A stretch of 64,000 nt of DNA from contig JAJYZB010000005.1 of the NCBI GenBank assembly GCA_021800275.1, positions 1 to 64,000 of the forward strand. The letters run 5' to 3'. Under the pieces are notes generated by a model, which saw only the letters and a list, made by a program, of their open reading frames with translations, was not told the DNA's origin and did no database searches. How positions within the stretch are numbered: the first letter of the stretch is position 1; every line of letters begins with the position of its first letter. The position numbers and the translations under genes were made by a program. Positions 42,009-51,147 of this stretch are shown here, piece after piece. The DNA is from a bacterium (GTDB lineage Bacteria > Vulcanimicrobiota > JABDET01).

Positions 42009-44047
42009 TGAGTCGTTTGTTTCGCTATTTTTTGATTTTTTTCATCTCTGCCGCACTGGCTGTTTTTGGGATTATTTTTGGGGTTTTTTTTGCGGCTTTT
42101 CATAATCTTCCCAATATCTCGGTCTTGAATAATTTTCACTCTTATTTGGCTACCGATATTTATGATGCTAAAGGGGGATTGATTGGTGAGGTTTATACAC
42201 AGGACCGCCAGCCGCTGACCTGGGATGAGGTGCCAGACAATTTAAAACATGCGCTTGTAGCTACTGAGGATTCGCGGTTTTATTACCATCATGGAGTTGA
42301 TTTTGTTGGAATTGCTCGCGCCGCTTTTGTGGATTTAATTAAAATGAGACCTGTTGAAGGAGCCTCTACTTTAACCCAGCAGTTAGCTAGAGGTTTGTTT
42401 TTAACGCCAAAAGTATCTCTGATCAGGAAAATTAAAGAAGCTTTTCTGGCTATTGAAATTGAACGTCACTTTTCAAAAGATGAAATCTTATTAATGTATT
42501 TAAATCACGTTTATTTTGGTGAAGGAGCATACGGAGCCCAGGCCGCCGCTCAGACTTATTTTGGGAAAAACTGCAAAGACCTGGATCTGGCTCAGTGCGC
42601 TTTAATTGCCGGACTTCCCCAAGCGCCAAGCCTTTATGATCCCTTAGTCAATCTTTCTTACGCTAAAAAAAGACAGAAGGAGGTTCTAGGAAGAATGACT
42701 GCTCAAGGGTATATTACCCAGAATCAGGCGAATCAGGCTTATCAAGAACCTCTTAATCTTGTGTCTCAGAAACAGGCTCAAAGCACTTTAAAATATCCTT
42801 ATTTTACAACTTATGTGATCCATGAACTCCTTCAAAAATACCCTGCTCGTCTTATTTATCAAGGAGGACTTCAAGTTTATACCACCTTGAATCCGCAGGA
42901 TCAAAAAGCTGCGCAAACGATTCTGGACAAAGTGATTCAGTACGGGAAAAAAACGGGACTGCGGGTCTCTCAAGGAGCTTTAGTGGCTGTTCAGCCGCAA
43001 ACGGGTTATATTAGAGCCATGGTGGGTGGATATCGTTACGATCTTCAGGACCAATTTAATAGAGCCTGGCAGGCGCTCAGACAACCCGGTTCTGCTTTTA
43101 AAATTTTTGATTACACAGCAGCCCTTGACAGTGGATTCAAACCTAACAGCATTATCCTTGATGAGCCCAAATGTTTTCCTGGTCAACCCGGAAAAATTTG
43201 GTGCCCTCAGGAATGGGATGGAAAATTCTGGGGACCCATCACTGTTGAACAGGGATTTGCCTGGTCTAGAAATACAGCCACAGTCCGGATGGTAGCAAAA
43301 TTTGGAATTCAAAAAGTGATTGATTTTGCCCATAGAATGGGGATAAGAGGACATCTGTCTCCTTATCTCTCAACAGCTCTTGGAGCTTCTTCTGTTTCCC
43401 CTTTGGACATGGCGGATGTTTTGGCTACATTGGATAATCAAGGGATTCATGTGGATTTAACTTCTATCCGATACATCAAAGATCGAAATGGAAATATTAT
43501 TTATAATCGGAGAAATCCCCTTCAAACAGCAGTTGTTTCTTTAAAGGTGGCTGATAAAATGATCTCCATCATGCAGGATCAAATGATCCAGGGAACAGGG
43601 ACAGGATTGCAAATCGGAAGACCCGCCTGCGGGAAAACAGGCACATCCAGTAATTTTAAAGATGCCTGGTTCGTAGGATTCACTCCGCAGTTAGCCTGTG
43701 TTGTCTGGACAGGGAATGATAATGATTCTTCGATGGGATATGGAGCCTGGGGCGATTTTCTCTCGGGGAAAATATGGCACGATTTCATGATTCAGGCATT
43801 AAAAGGGAAACCTGTTGATTCTTTCCCTGTTCCACCTTATCCTTTAAATGTGGGATTAAAAGCGATCGCGCAGTATAAAAAACTGCATCCTGGAAAAAAG
43901 TCTAAAATAAAAGCAGGTTCTAAAGTAGGGAACTCTAAAGCCCAGCAGCAGATTACTAATCCACCACCTAAATCTAATAATCCTGTGTCAGCACCTCAAA
44001 AGCAGATTTCTAAAACAAAAACTCCAAAAGCGGATAAGTTAAGATGA
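42005..44047 (+). CDS. class A penicillin-binding protein (PBP1A family)
   Basis: This 680-residue bifunctional peptidoglycan synthase has one N-terminal membrane helix (about 8-32). The glycosyltransferase domain has VATEDSRFYYHHGVDFVGIA, GASTLTQQLARGLFL and EIERHFSKDEILLMYLNHVY. The transpeptidase domain has S-A-F-K in RQPGSAFKIFDYTAALDSGF, SxN as SRNTATVRM, and KTGT in ACGKTGTSSNFKDAWFVGFT. A basic, Pro/Lys/Gln-rich tail ends it. It polymerises and cross-links the wall. Confidence 0.93.
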   Translation: MMSRLFRYFLIFFISAALAVFGIIFGVFFAAFHNLPNISVLNNFHSYLATDIYDAKGGLIGEVYTQDRQPLTWDEVPDNLKHALVATEDSRFYYHHGVDFVGIARAAFVDLIKMRPVEGASTLTQQLARGLFLTPKVSLIRKIKEAFLAIEIERHFSKDEILLMYLNHVYFGEGAYGAQAAAQTYFGKNCKDLDLAQCALIAGLPQAPSLYDPLVNLSYAKKRQKEVLGRMTAQGYITQNQANQAYQEPLNLVSQKQAQSTLKYPYFTTYVIHELLQKYPARLIYQGGLQVYTTLNPQDQKAAQTILDKVIQYGKKTGLRVSQGALVAVQPQTGYIRAMVGGYRYDLQDQFNRAWQALRQPGSAFKIFDYTAALDSGFKPNSIILDEPKCFPGQPGKIWCPQEWDGKFWGPITVEQGFAWSRNTATVRMVAKFGIQKVIDFAHRMGIRGHLSPYLSTALGASSVSPLDMADVLATLDNQGIHVDLTSIRYIKDRNGNIIYNRRNPLQTAVVSLKVADKMISIMQDQMIQGTGTGLQIGRPACGKTGTSSNFKDAWFVGFTPQLACVVWTGNDNDSSMGYGAWGDFLSGKIWHDFMIQALKGKPVDSFPVPPYPLNVGLKAIAQYKKLHPGKKSKIKAGSKVGNSKAQQQITNPPPKSNNPVSAPQKQISKTKTPKADKLR

Positions 44048-44541
44048 GAGTTGGAATCTATCCAGGAAGTTTTGACCCTGTCACTTATGGGCATAGGGAT
44101 ATTATCCAGAGAGCTTCTCGTCTTGTTGATCAACTGTATGTGGCAGTTGCATCTAATCCCTATAAACAACCTTTTTTTGAAATTCCTGAGCGTATTCAAA
44201 TGCTTGAGAAATGTTTTGAAGGTACTAGAAATGTTATTTTTGATCATTTCAATGGACTTTTAGTGACATACGCCAAAGAAAAAGGAGCCACTGTTATATT
44301 TAAAGGGCTGCGCGCTTTTTCTGATTTTGAAAATGAATTTCGCATGGCTCTGGCAAATAGAGAGTTGGCTCCAGAAGTAGAAACAGTTTTTCTTATGACC
44401 AGTCATCAGTATGCCTATTTAAGTTCAAGTTTAGTGAAAGAAATAGTCTCTCTCGGTGGAAATTTAAAAGGAATGGTTCCTCCTTTTGTGGAGAAAAAAT
44501 TAAAAAATTACATTAAAAATAGAAGAGGGAAAAAATTCTAG
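44044..44541 (+). CDS. coaD: phosphopantetheine adenylyltransferase
   Basis: This 165-residue enzyme makes dephospho-CoA from 4'-phosphopantetheine and ATP. The N-terminus VGIYPGSFDPVTYGHRDIIQ carries the T/Y-x-G-H motif; here it is T-Y-G-H. KGATVIFKGLRAFSDFENEF, and SSSLVKEIVSLGGNLKGMVP with the (I/V)SSxxVKE equivalent, complete the site. It is joined to the PBP gene by ATGA. Normal length. Confidence 0.94.
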   Translation: MRVGIYPGSFDPVTYGHRDIIQRASRLVDQLYVAVASNPYKQPFFEIPERIQMLEKCFEGTRNVIFDHFNGLLVTYAKEKGATVIFKGLRAFSDFENEFRMALANRELAPEVETVFLMTSHQYAYLSSSLVKEIVSLGGNLKGMVPPFVEKKLKNYIKNRRGKKF

Positions 44542-44570
44542 AAAATCGAACCTTGCTAGAAAATCGAACC
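44538..44570 (+). repeat. tandem 15-bp direct repeat over the coaD stop
   Basis: CTAGAAAATCGAACC occurs at 44538-44552 and again at 44556-44570, an 18-base period. The first copy contains the coaD stop codon. The repeats lie 36 bases before the next ATG and could be a binding site or a small duplication. Confidence 0.6.
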
Positions 44571-44605
44571 CCGCTATTGGATAAAATAGTTTAAGAAGGA
44601 GATCA

Positions 44606-45247
44606 ATGAGCATATTCAAGGTTCTAGATCAACTTGAAGAGTCCATCCGTGGCAGTTTTCATATCCCTTTTACAGGTCTTGCTTTTTTAGTTGACACGGA
44701 TCGGATTATGGCGATTCTCGAAAAAGTTAAAGCCTCTCTTCCTGAAGAATTAAAACAGGCGCAGTTTATTACGCAGGAAAATCAAAGAATCATTCGAGAA
44801 TCCCAGGAAAAGGCGGAAGCCTTGTTTAAAACAGCAGAAGAGAAGTCCAGAAACTTACTGGATGAAGCGAAAGAAAAAGGGGAAAAGATTGTGCTGGAGG
44901 CAGAAGAAAGAGCCAGAATGATTCAAAAAGAAGCTGAACAGCAGACAGAGGCTATCCTTAAATCTGCGCAGGACCAGGCTTTAAGAAAAGTTTCAGAAAG
45001 TGAAATTGTGAGGCTTGCCCATGAGCAAGCTTCACGTCTAATTCAGCAGTCTGAACAGGCTTCCCTAAAAACAAAAGAAGCTGTGGAGCAGTATGCAAGT
45101 GATGTGCTTGCAAAATTAGAGCAGGAACTTCAAAGATTGGTGTCTGTTGTTAAAAAAGGCAAAGAAAGATTAGAAGAAAGCAGACATGAAATTTTGCCCC
45201 TATCTGCTGAATCAGATGATCACTTTAAAGAAATATCAGTAGAGTGA
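44606..45247 (+). CDS. coiled-coil protein of unknown function
   Basis: This 213-residue protein has AAGGAGAT before the ATG. The first about 60 residues (SIFKVLDQLEESIRGSFHIP, FLVDTDRIMAILEKVKASLP) form a small conserved-looking head. Residues 60-200 are a long highly charged coiled coil rich in Glu, Ala, Lys and Gln, of the type seen in DivIVA-like and ATP-synthase b-like proteins. Genes of this form often sit next to coaD. There is no membrane helix. The role is unknown; a cell-envelope or division scaffold is possible. Confidence 0.65.
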   Translation: MSIFKVLDQLEESIRGSFHIPFTGLAFLVDTDRIMAILEKVKASLPEELKQAQFITQENQRIIRESQEKAEALFKTAEEKSRNLLDEAKEKGEKIVLEAEERARMIQKEAEQQTEAILKSAQDQALRKVSESEIVRLAHEQASRLIQQSEQASLKTKEAVEQYASDVLAKLEQELQRLVSVVKKGKERLEESRHEILPLSAESDDHFKEISVE

Positions 45248-45250
45248 TAG

Positions 45251-46123
45251 TCAGTGCGCTGTGCTTGAAATGACATCATACATTTCAGGCCTTCTATCCC
45301 TGATGAACTGCCACTGCACTCTGACTTCTTCAATCAGGTCCAGGTCTAAATCCGCAGCGACCAACTCATCTTTATCGCGGCTTCCTTCTGCTAAAATTTT
45401 TCCTCTTGGATCACAAAAATAACTCTGTCCATAAAATTCTCCGATTTTCCATGGAGCTTCATATCCTACGCGATTAATGGTGCCAACGAAATATCCATTG
45501 GCTACCGCGTGTGAGAGTTGTTCTAGTTTCCAGAGATATTCTGACAATCCGGCTACTGTTGCCGAAGGGATAAAAACTATTTCAGCGCCATTTAATCCTA
45601 AGATTCTAGCTCCTTCGGGAAAATGACGATCATAACAGATATAAATCCCAACTTTTGCATAAGCTGTGTTAAAAACTGGATATCCTAAATTTCCGGGTTT
45701 AAAATAATATTTCTCCCAGAAACCAGGCGGGCAGTGAGGAATATGTGTCTTCCTGTATTTGCCAAGATATTTTCCGTCCGCATCTATAATAGCAGCGGTA
45801 TTGTAGTAAACTCCTGTCATTTCTTCCTCATAAATAGGAATAACTAAAACCATCTGGTGTTTTTTTGCTATTTCCGACATTTTTTCGGTTGTTGGACCCG
45901 GGACAGGTTCGGCAAGTTTGTACCATTTAGGATTCTGTTCTGCGCAAAAGTAAGGTCCATTAAAGAGTTCCTGGTAACAAAGGATTTGAGTCTTTTTTTT
46001 AGCAGCCTCTTCCGTTAATTTGATTTGCTTATCCATCATGTGTCTCTTAATTTCTTCTAATGATGCGTCTCCTGATTTTTCACATTTTGCCTGTATTAGC
46101 CCGCATTTGATAATTCTGGACAT
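45251..46123 (-). CDS. nitrilase-family amidohydrolase (N-carbamoyl or beta-ureidopropionase type)
   Basis: This 290-residue carbon-nitrogen hydrolase has the Glu-Lys-Cys triad in LCYQELFNGPYFC, KYRKTHIPHCPPGF and GIYICYDRHFPEGARILGLN. HPFPEGARxLxLNGAE and YFVGTINRVGYE resemble N-carbamoylputrescine amidases and beta-ureidopropionases, which release ammonia and CO2 from N-carbamoyl amines. The choice between polyamine synthesis and pyrimidine breakdown cannot be made from this window. It stands alone, convergent to the coiled-coil gene. Confidence 0.85.
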   Translation of the reverse strand: MSRIIKCGLIQAKCEKSGDASLEEIKRHMMDKQIKLTEEAAKKKTQILCYQELFNGPYFCAEQNPKWYKLAEPVPGPTTEKMSEIAKKHQMVLVIPIYEEEMTGVYYNTAAIIDADGKYLGKYRKTHIPHCPPGFWEKYYFKPGNLGYPVFNTAYAKVGIYICYDRHFPEGARILGLNGAEIVFIPSATVAGLSEYLWKLEQLSHAVANGYFVGTINRVGYEAPWKIGEFYGQSYFCDPRGKILAEGSRDKDELVAADLDLDLIEEVRVQWQFIRDRRPEMYDVISSTAH

Positions 46124-46261
46124 TTTGCTTCTCCTCCACTTGCTGAAATTTGGTTATATTTTAACATTTTGTTTCTGTGCAAACCTTGACTTTCCCTTTT
46201 GAAAATGCAAATACATCCCAAGATAGATAGGGTGGCAATTTTAAAACTATCTTTGGATGGA

Positions 46262-46290
46262 TTGAAAAACAGAAGCGCATAATTTATACT
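46262..46290 (+). promoter_or_regulatory. sigma-70-type promoter ahead of the exchanger gene
   Basis: TTGAAA (46262-46267) and TATACT (46285-46290) are separated by exactly 17 bases, matching five of six positions each. A start near 46297 would give a leader of about 130 bases before the GTG at 46426. Confidence 0.65.
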
Positions 46291-46308
46291 AAAAACAGAT
46301 ATTGTTTG

Positions 46309-46361
46309 CAGCCTCGGCGAAATAGCAGCTTATAAGCACCACAGCCGGGGCTGTTTTCTTT
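46309..46361 (+). promoter_or_regulatory. leader hairpin with T-run (attenuator-like)
   Basis: CAGCCTCGGC (46309-46318) pairs with GCCGGGGCTG (46344-46353) over 10 bp including one T-G wobble. TTTTCTTT follows at once. The loop contains the self-complementary GCTTATAAGC (46328-46337). It begins about 12 bases after the predicted start of transcription, so it looks like a terminator inside a leader, or the end of a short RNA. Confidence 0.6.
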
Positions 46362-46425
46362 AGTTAAGCAGCAGAGGATTTTAGATTTCCAGGGATTTGT
46401 TTAGATAAACCAGAATGAGAAGTTT

Positions 46426-47604
46426 GTGAAAAAGTGGGTTGGATTGATGTGTGCTGTTTCCCTTGCCTGTCCGTGGTTTTATCTTTTATTCTTCCAGCAA
46501 AAGTTGTCTCCTATTGGAGAAGCGGTCATCAGTGGATTGGCAATTGTTGGTTCGGCTTTTCTTTTATCCTGGATCGCAGAAGTGGCTCAATTGGAAATTC
46601 CAAAATCTCTGGCGATTGCATTAGTAGCAATTGTGGCTGTTCTTCCTGAATATGCTGTGGACATGTATCTGGCGGGAAAAGCGGGACGGAATCCGGTTTT
46701 TATCCCTTATGTGGCTGCCAACATGACTGGAGCCAATCGTCTTTTGATTGGAATTGGCTGGCCCTCGATTGTGTTCTGGTGGTGGCTGTCATCGAGGAAA
46801 AAATCATTCTCGATTAAGCAGCATCATTTTTTTGAATTTATTTTATTGTTTTTAGTTACTCTTTTTGCGCTTTTTCTGCCTTTTTCACGTCAGTTGTCTC
46901 TTTTAGATGGATCTATTTTTATCGCGGTTTTTCTTTTTTATATGTTTCGAGCTTCAAAAGGGGAAGTTGAAGAGCCTGAACTGGAAGGAGCCGCTGCAGC
47001 CATTGAGGCTCTCCCAAGGGGACAGAGGTGGATTGTTATCTTCAGTGTTTTTTTGTTTTCTTCCGCAGCGATTGTGACTGCTGCCAAACCTTTTGCTGAC
47101 AGCTTAATTCAGACAGGCAGGCTGCTTCATATTGGGGGTTTCCTGGTGATTCAGATTTTTGCTCCATTAGCTTCAGAAATGCCCGAGTTTTTAATCGCAG
47201 GAATTTTAGCTTTTGCAGGGAATCCAAATTTAGGATTTGCGACCCTGCTGTCTTCAAAACTTGAGCAGTGGACTCTTCTGGTTGGAATGATCCCTTTTGT
47301 ATATGGAGCTTCTTTGGTAACAGGAGGACACCAACTTCACCCTCTTCCTCTGGATCTCAGGCAGTGTTCCGAGCTGTTTTTAACAGCGGCACAATCCTTA
47401 TTCGCCTTAATTCTTGTGGCTGATTTTGAATTGAGTTTGGGAGATGCTTTCATCCTTTTTGCCCTTTATATTCCCCAGTTTTTTTTCCCCGGGATAGAAG
47501 CAAGAGAATGGTACGCTGTTGGATATCTTATTTTAACCGCAGGAATTTTTCTCTTTAAAAGGAGTCAGTTGAAAAAACTCTTTGAGCGTATTAAATGGAA
47601 TTGA
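46426..47604 (+). CDS. CaCA-type cation exchanger
   Basis: This 392-residue protein starts at a GTG and has about 11 membrane segments. It shows the two inverted alpha-repeats of calcium:cation exchangers: KSLAIALVAIVAVLPEYAVD in the first half and IFAPLASEMPEFLIAGILAF in the second. The acidic residues in these helices coordinate the cation in known members. A short acidic loop (EVEEPELEGAAAAIEALPRG) joins the halves. It moves Ca2+ or a similar ion against H+ or Na+. Its leader holds a hairpin with a T-run. Confidence 0.85.
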   Translation: MKKWVGLMCAVSLACPWFYLLFFQQKLSPIGEAVISGLAIVGSAFLLSWIAEVAQLEIPKSLAIALVAIVAVLPEYAVDMYLAGKAGRNPVFIPYVAANMTGANRLLIGIGWPSIVFWWWLSSRKKSFSIKQHHFFEFILLFLVTLFALFLPFSRQLSLLDGSIFIAVFLFYMFRASKGEVEEPELEGAAAAIEALPRGQRWIVIFSVFLFSSAAIVTAAKPFADSLIQTGRLLHIGGFLVIQIFAPLASEMPEFLIAGILAFAGNPNLGFATLLSSKLEQWTLLVGMIPFVYGASLVTGGHQLHPLPLDLRQCSELFLTAAQSLFALILVADFELSLGDAFILFALYIPQFFFPGIEAREWYAVGYLILTAGIFLFKRSQLKKLFERIKWN

Positions 47605-48190
47605 AGCCCTGACGAATACTTTCTAAAGTATTCGTTGCTATCTGTTCTGTTTCTTCCAATAGTTTTTTTGATTTTTCTGAAAAAGTTTTGACAAACTGCT
47701 GTTCTTTAATTGAAGATAAATTGATTAGAACATTAAATAATCCACCTTCTGCAGCAGCTCGCGCTAATAGAACGGAAACTCCTAGATCACTGACCGCATT
47801 TTTATTGGCTTTAGCAAGAAAAGCCTGGGCATCTTTCAATGTCTCTAGTGCTGAAGACGAGGTTTGAAATGGGATTTCAACTGCTTTTTTAAGAGCTTTT
47901 TCAATTTCGGCGGCTCGAATTTTTTTTTCTTCATCTGATGATTTTGGCAGCTTGTAAGCTTTCATGACATCCAGAAAAGCTTTTTCATCTTCTTCTGCCA
48001 GGATGAAGAAGATTCTCATTACTGCTTCTGCTTTTTTTGAAATTTGTTCTGCTTCTGAAGAATTCTTTTGAGAAAGTTTTGCTACCATAGCTAAAAGAGC
48101 TGCACCCATGCATCCGGCATAAGCAGAAGCAGTGCCGCCTCCAGGAGCTGGTTCAGACGAAGCTAATTTTTCAAAAAAATTAAAATCCAT
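47591..48190 (-). CDS. fchA: methenyltetrahydrofolate cyclohydrolase / formimido-THF cyclodeaminase
   Basis: This 199-residue protein is of the FTCD cyclodeaminase family. FFEKLASSEPAPGGGTASAY and AGCMGAALLAMVAKLSQKN form the folate-binding start. AEEDEKAFLDVMKAYKLPKS and ALLNVLINLSSIK-like segments follow. It converts 5-formimino-THF to methenyl-THF plus ammonia (or hydrolyses methenyl-THF). Together with hutI, which it overlaps by 11 bases, and the formimidoyltransferase 3 kb away, it fits folate-linked histidine breakdown. Confidence 0.88.
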   Translation of the reverse strand: MDFNFFEKLASSEPAPGGGTASAYAGCMGAALLAMVAKLSQKNSSEAEQISKKAEAVMRIFFILAEEDEKAFLDVMKAYKLPKSSDEEKKIRAAEIEKALKKAVEIPFQTSSSALETLKDAQAFLAKANKNAVSDLGVSVLLARAAAEGGLFNVLINLSSIKEQQFVKTFSEKSKKLLEETEQIATNTLESIRQGFNSI

Positions 48191-49442
48191 CGTGTTTTAT
48201 GATCCTTCCTTTTTTTATGATTTGCTTTACTTGATTCGTTCCAAAATAATAAAATATTTCTCTGAAATCTCTTCCTTCCAGAAGAGTTAAATCCGCCTGT
48301 TTCCCGGGGTGAAGAGAGCCGATCCTGTGAGAAGCTCCGAGAGCATATGCAGGATGCAGAGTTGCCGCATTCAGCGCTTCTTCAGGTCTCATTTTGAGTT
48401 TTAAAACTCCTAGTGAGCCTGCCATCTGCATGGAAAAACAGAGGTTGCTTCCTGCATTAAAATCGGTCGCTAGAGCTACAATCCCACCCTTGTCAATTAA
48501 AGCGCGAGCAGGGGCATAAATTTCCTTTCCAAGGAAAAATGAGGTGCAGGGCAGCAGGACTGCAGTGGTTTTTGAATTTGACAGGAGAGCGATCTCTTTT
48601 TCAGTGATTCCCATTAAATGATCAACAGAAAGAGCATTTAACGAAACTCCCAGCTTCGTTCCACCTGAAGGTTCAAACTCATCGCCGTGCAGCCTGAGCT
48701 TGATTCCCAGCTCTTTTGCTTTTTCCAGAATTTTTTTAGACTGCGCGATAGAAAACACGCCTTTTTCGCAGAATACATCGCAAAAATCAGCTAACTTTTT
48801 CTGCGCTACAGCGGGAAGTATATTTTCAGTCAGTAATTTTACATATAGATTGGGTTTTTTCGAGTACTCTTTTGGAACTGCGTGGGCGCCTAAAAAGGTG
48901 GAAAAGATATCTAAAGGAAGCTTTTTCTTTAATTGCTTAAGAATTTTTAATTGTCGGATTTCATCTTTTTCAGATAGACCATAGCCTGTTTTTGCTTCAA
49001 CAGTTGTTGTCCCATGGCGGAGCATGTTCCAAAAAATTTTTGCGGTTTTATTGAAAAGTTCCTGATCCGATGATTTTCTGGTCTCTTCCACTGTCTTCAG
49101 GATTCCTCCGCCATCCTTTAAAATTTCCAGATAAGGTTTCCCGCTGGCTCGAAGCAAAAATTCATCCACTCGACTTCCTGAGTAGATTGGATGAGTATGA
49201 CAGTCAACAAATCCAGGTAGTATGACCGTTCCTTTTGCGTCTAAAATTTGAGATTTTGAAATTTTTACATCTTTCCATGAACCAATTTTCAAAATTTTTC
49301 CTCTTGTCTGATCAATGGAAATACATTGGTTTTTCCAAATTTGAACTTTTTGCATTTCGACTCCTCTTTGAGGCTCAAAGAGGGATAAGGGTGAGACAAT
49401 TTGTTCTCCATTTACAATGACCAGGCAGCGCATAATTTTCAT
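48180..49442 (-). CDS. hutI: imidazolonepropionase
   Basis: This 420-residue amidohydrolase opens the imidazolone ring in histidine degradation to give N-formimino-glutamate. The metal site is in VILPGFVDCHTHPIYSGSRV; further residues lie in TKTGYGLSEKDEIRQLK-like AKTGYGLSEKDE, FLGAHAVPKEY, LRLHGDEFEPSG and ATDFNAGSNLCFSMQ. An N-terminal strand domain (VIVNGEQIVSPLSL, VIWKN-like) and a C-terminal one (PGKQADLTLLEGRDFREIFY) frame it. No hutH or hutU is in the window. Confidence 0.92.
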   Translation of the reverse strand: MKIMRCLVIVNGEQIVSPLSLFEPQRGVEMQKVQIWKNQCISIDQTRGKILKIGSWKDVKISKSQILDAKGTVILPGFVDCHTHPIYSGSRVDEFLLRASGKPYLEILKDGGGILKTVEETRKSSDQELFNKTAKIFWNMLRHGTTTVEAKTGYGLSEKDEIRQLKILKQLKKKLPLDIFSTFLGAHAVPKEYSKKPNLYVKLLTENILPAVAQKKLADFCDVFCEKGVFSIAQSKKILEKAKELGIKLRLHGDEFEPSGGTKLGVSLNALSVDHLMGITEKEIALLSNSKTTAVLLPCTSFFLGKEIYAPARALIDKGGIVALATDFNAGSNLCFSMQMAGSLGVLKLKMRPEEALNAATLHPAYALGASHRIGSLHPGKQADLTLLEGRDFREIFYYFGTNQVKQIIKKGRIIKHDGF

Positions 49443-49523
49443 TATCTTTCCACAAAAATTCGCGGAATCATTTTCTGTGAGGAGTTATCACCCGAATTTC
49501 CCGGTGGGAACCCGCAGTAAATC

Positions 49524-51143
49524 ATGAAGGAGAAGGTGGTGGCGAGAAAAAAGTTTTACCATGTTGAACTTAAAAACATGAAAATAATTTCTACAAGAAA
49601 AAAAACATTTTATTTATTTATTTTTTTTGAGTTTCTATTTCTTTTTCTTCTTGGGAAAATTTCCTGGTCTTCTTTTGAGATATATGTTTTAGATAAACCT
49701 TATTCCGGTGAAATTTTTTTAATCCGTGGACACTTGTACGCTGAGGCAAAACCCCTTGCTGAAGAGCTGCACTTGAGAGTTTTTCAAAAAAATGGAGTTT
49801 TATTTATTGGGAACAAGCCCAGACATCCTGTGTCAGGAATCCTTGTTTTAAACGGAAAATCTTTTGCCAGGTCACTCATGATTCATGGGAAGGCTTATGT
49901 TTTATTAAAATCTTTTGTAAAAAAAACGAAGTATAAAATGATTTTAAATTCTTCTACAGGTATTATTATGATTCTCCCTGGCAGTTCACCTTTGACTGAA
50001 AAAAATACCGAAATTGCGGCGAAAATTTTTGGTGGGTTTAACCCTGGTTCTCAATGGGGTAGTTTTTCTCTCGGCAGCAGCGGGATTTTTGGAATGCGCC
50101 TCCCCAAACAGGTTCCTTATCTAAAGATACACCAATCTAAGGATGTCAATTTAACCGCTGGAAAATTTTTGTTTGAAAGAGCAAACGCCCTTTATTATAT
50201 CACAATTCTTTCTAATTGGGGAATGATTGGAGAAGCGCGAATGAGTCAGTTTCTGACCGATTCATCTGAGAATTTTCAGTCCGTCATTTCTTTTCAAAAT
50301 TCTCAATCTTTTGAACAGAATCCAAAATCTCTTATCAAAGATCAGGTAACTTCTGAACTTCAACTTATGGGAGAATGGAGAAATCGTTTTGCTAAAATCG
50401 TTCCTCCTTCTGATTTCCTGGATTCCTATCAGTTTTCTTTGAAAGAATTAAATGCACTGATCTCTCTTGAGTCTCAAATCCTCCCTCAGAGATTATTGAA
50501 TTCAGGAAATTTAAGGTTCAAGAAAAAATTAAAAAAAATAGGAAGTCAGGCAGATAGTTCGGGAGAGATGTTTTCTTCTTTGACTGGAAGGCTGATTTTG
50601 AATGATGAGGAATATCATGAGGCTTTTCAATCAGATGTAGGGAAACTTCCCAAAGTAAAGGGAGTTCACGGCATAAGTCCTGAGGTGCGAGTTTATTTTC
50701 AGCAGCTTCAAAATTGGGAGAGGCGATATTTGTTTGCTTGGGATTTTTCAACGGAAATCTTTCAAAATATTGGAAACTCAGGAGTTTTGAGTAATCCCGC
50801 GCGAAATGTAAAAGAGTTAAACCACATCGCCTCCTTCTATTCAAAAGCCCAGTCAGCTTTTTCTTTGATTTCTCCTCCTCCCCAGTTTCGAAAATCGAAT
50901 CAAGTTCTGCAGCGTCTGGTGGCTCAGTTTGGCTCTTTAGCATCAGATCTTCAAGTTTTGCAGCAGCTTGCTCTTAATTCTAAGATTTCTTCGAGAGGCA
51001 TTTCCAAGGATTCTCAAGAAGATTTCAGCAGTTATCTTGTCCAATTAAATCAGATTGAATTTACCATGGCAGTTCATTCCAACGAGATGGAAAAAGAGGC
51101 TGCCCTCTATCTGTCTGTTTTAAAAAAAGACATTAAAAGATGA
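49524..51143 (+). CDS. membrane-anchored or exported protein with a stalk-like domain
   Basis: This 539-residue frame has a strong hydrophobic segment YLFIFFEFLFLFLLGKISW near residues 29-47 that could be a signal anchor. The following region (IYVLDKPYSGEIFLIRGHLY, AEAKPLAEELHLRVFQKNGV) has the spacing of copper-amine-oxidase N-terminal-like stalk repeats found on surface proteins. The remaining about 350 residues are Ser/Gln/Phe-rich and mostly helical with no motif I recognise. Start choice is uncertain: ATG at 49524, GTG at 49536/49539 after AAGGAG, or ATG at 49578. Confidence 0.6.
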   Translation: MKEKVVARKKFYHVELKNMKIISTRKKTFYLFIFFEFLFLFLLGKISWSSFEIYVLDKPYSGEIFLIRGHLYAEAKPLAEELHLRVFQKNGVLFIGNKPRHPVSGILVLNGKSFARSLMIHGKAYVLLKSFVKKTKYKMILNSSTGIIMILPGSSPLTEKNTEIAAKIFGGFNPGSQWGSFSLGSSGIFGMRLPKQVPYLKIHQSKDVNLTAGKFLFERANALYYITILSNWGMIGEARMSQFLTDSSENFQSVISFQNSQSFEQNPKSLIKDQVTSELQLMGEWRNRFAKIVPPSDFLDSYQFSLKELNALISLESQILPQRLLNSGNLRFKKKLKKIGSQADSSGEMFSSLTGRLILNDEEYHEAFQSDVGKLPKVKGVHGISPEVRVYFQQLQNWERRYLFAWDFSTEIFQNIGNSGVLSNPARNVKELNHIASFYSKAQSAFSLISPPPQFRKSNQVLQRLVAQFGSLASDLQVLQQLALNSKISSRGISKDSQEDFSSYLVQLNQIEFTMAVHSNEMEKEAALYLSVLKKDIKR

Positions 51144-51147
51144 TGAA

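Noticed and set aside
46309-46361. yybP-ykoY-type Mn2+ riboswitch
   Set aside because: The conserved loop sequences of that class are not present; only a hairpin with T-run is supported.
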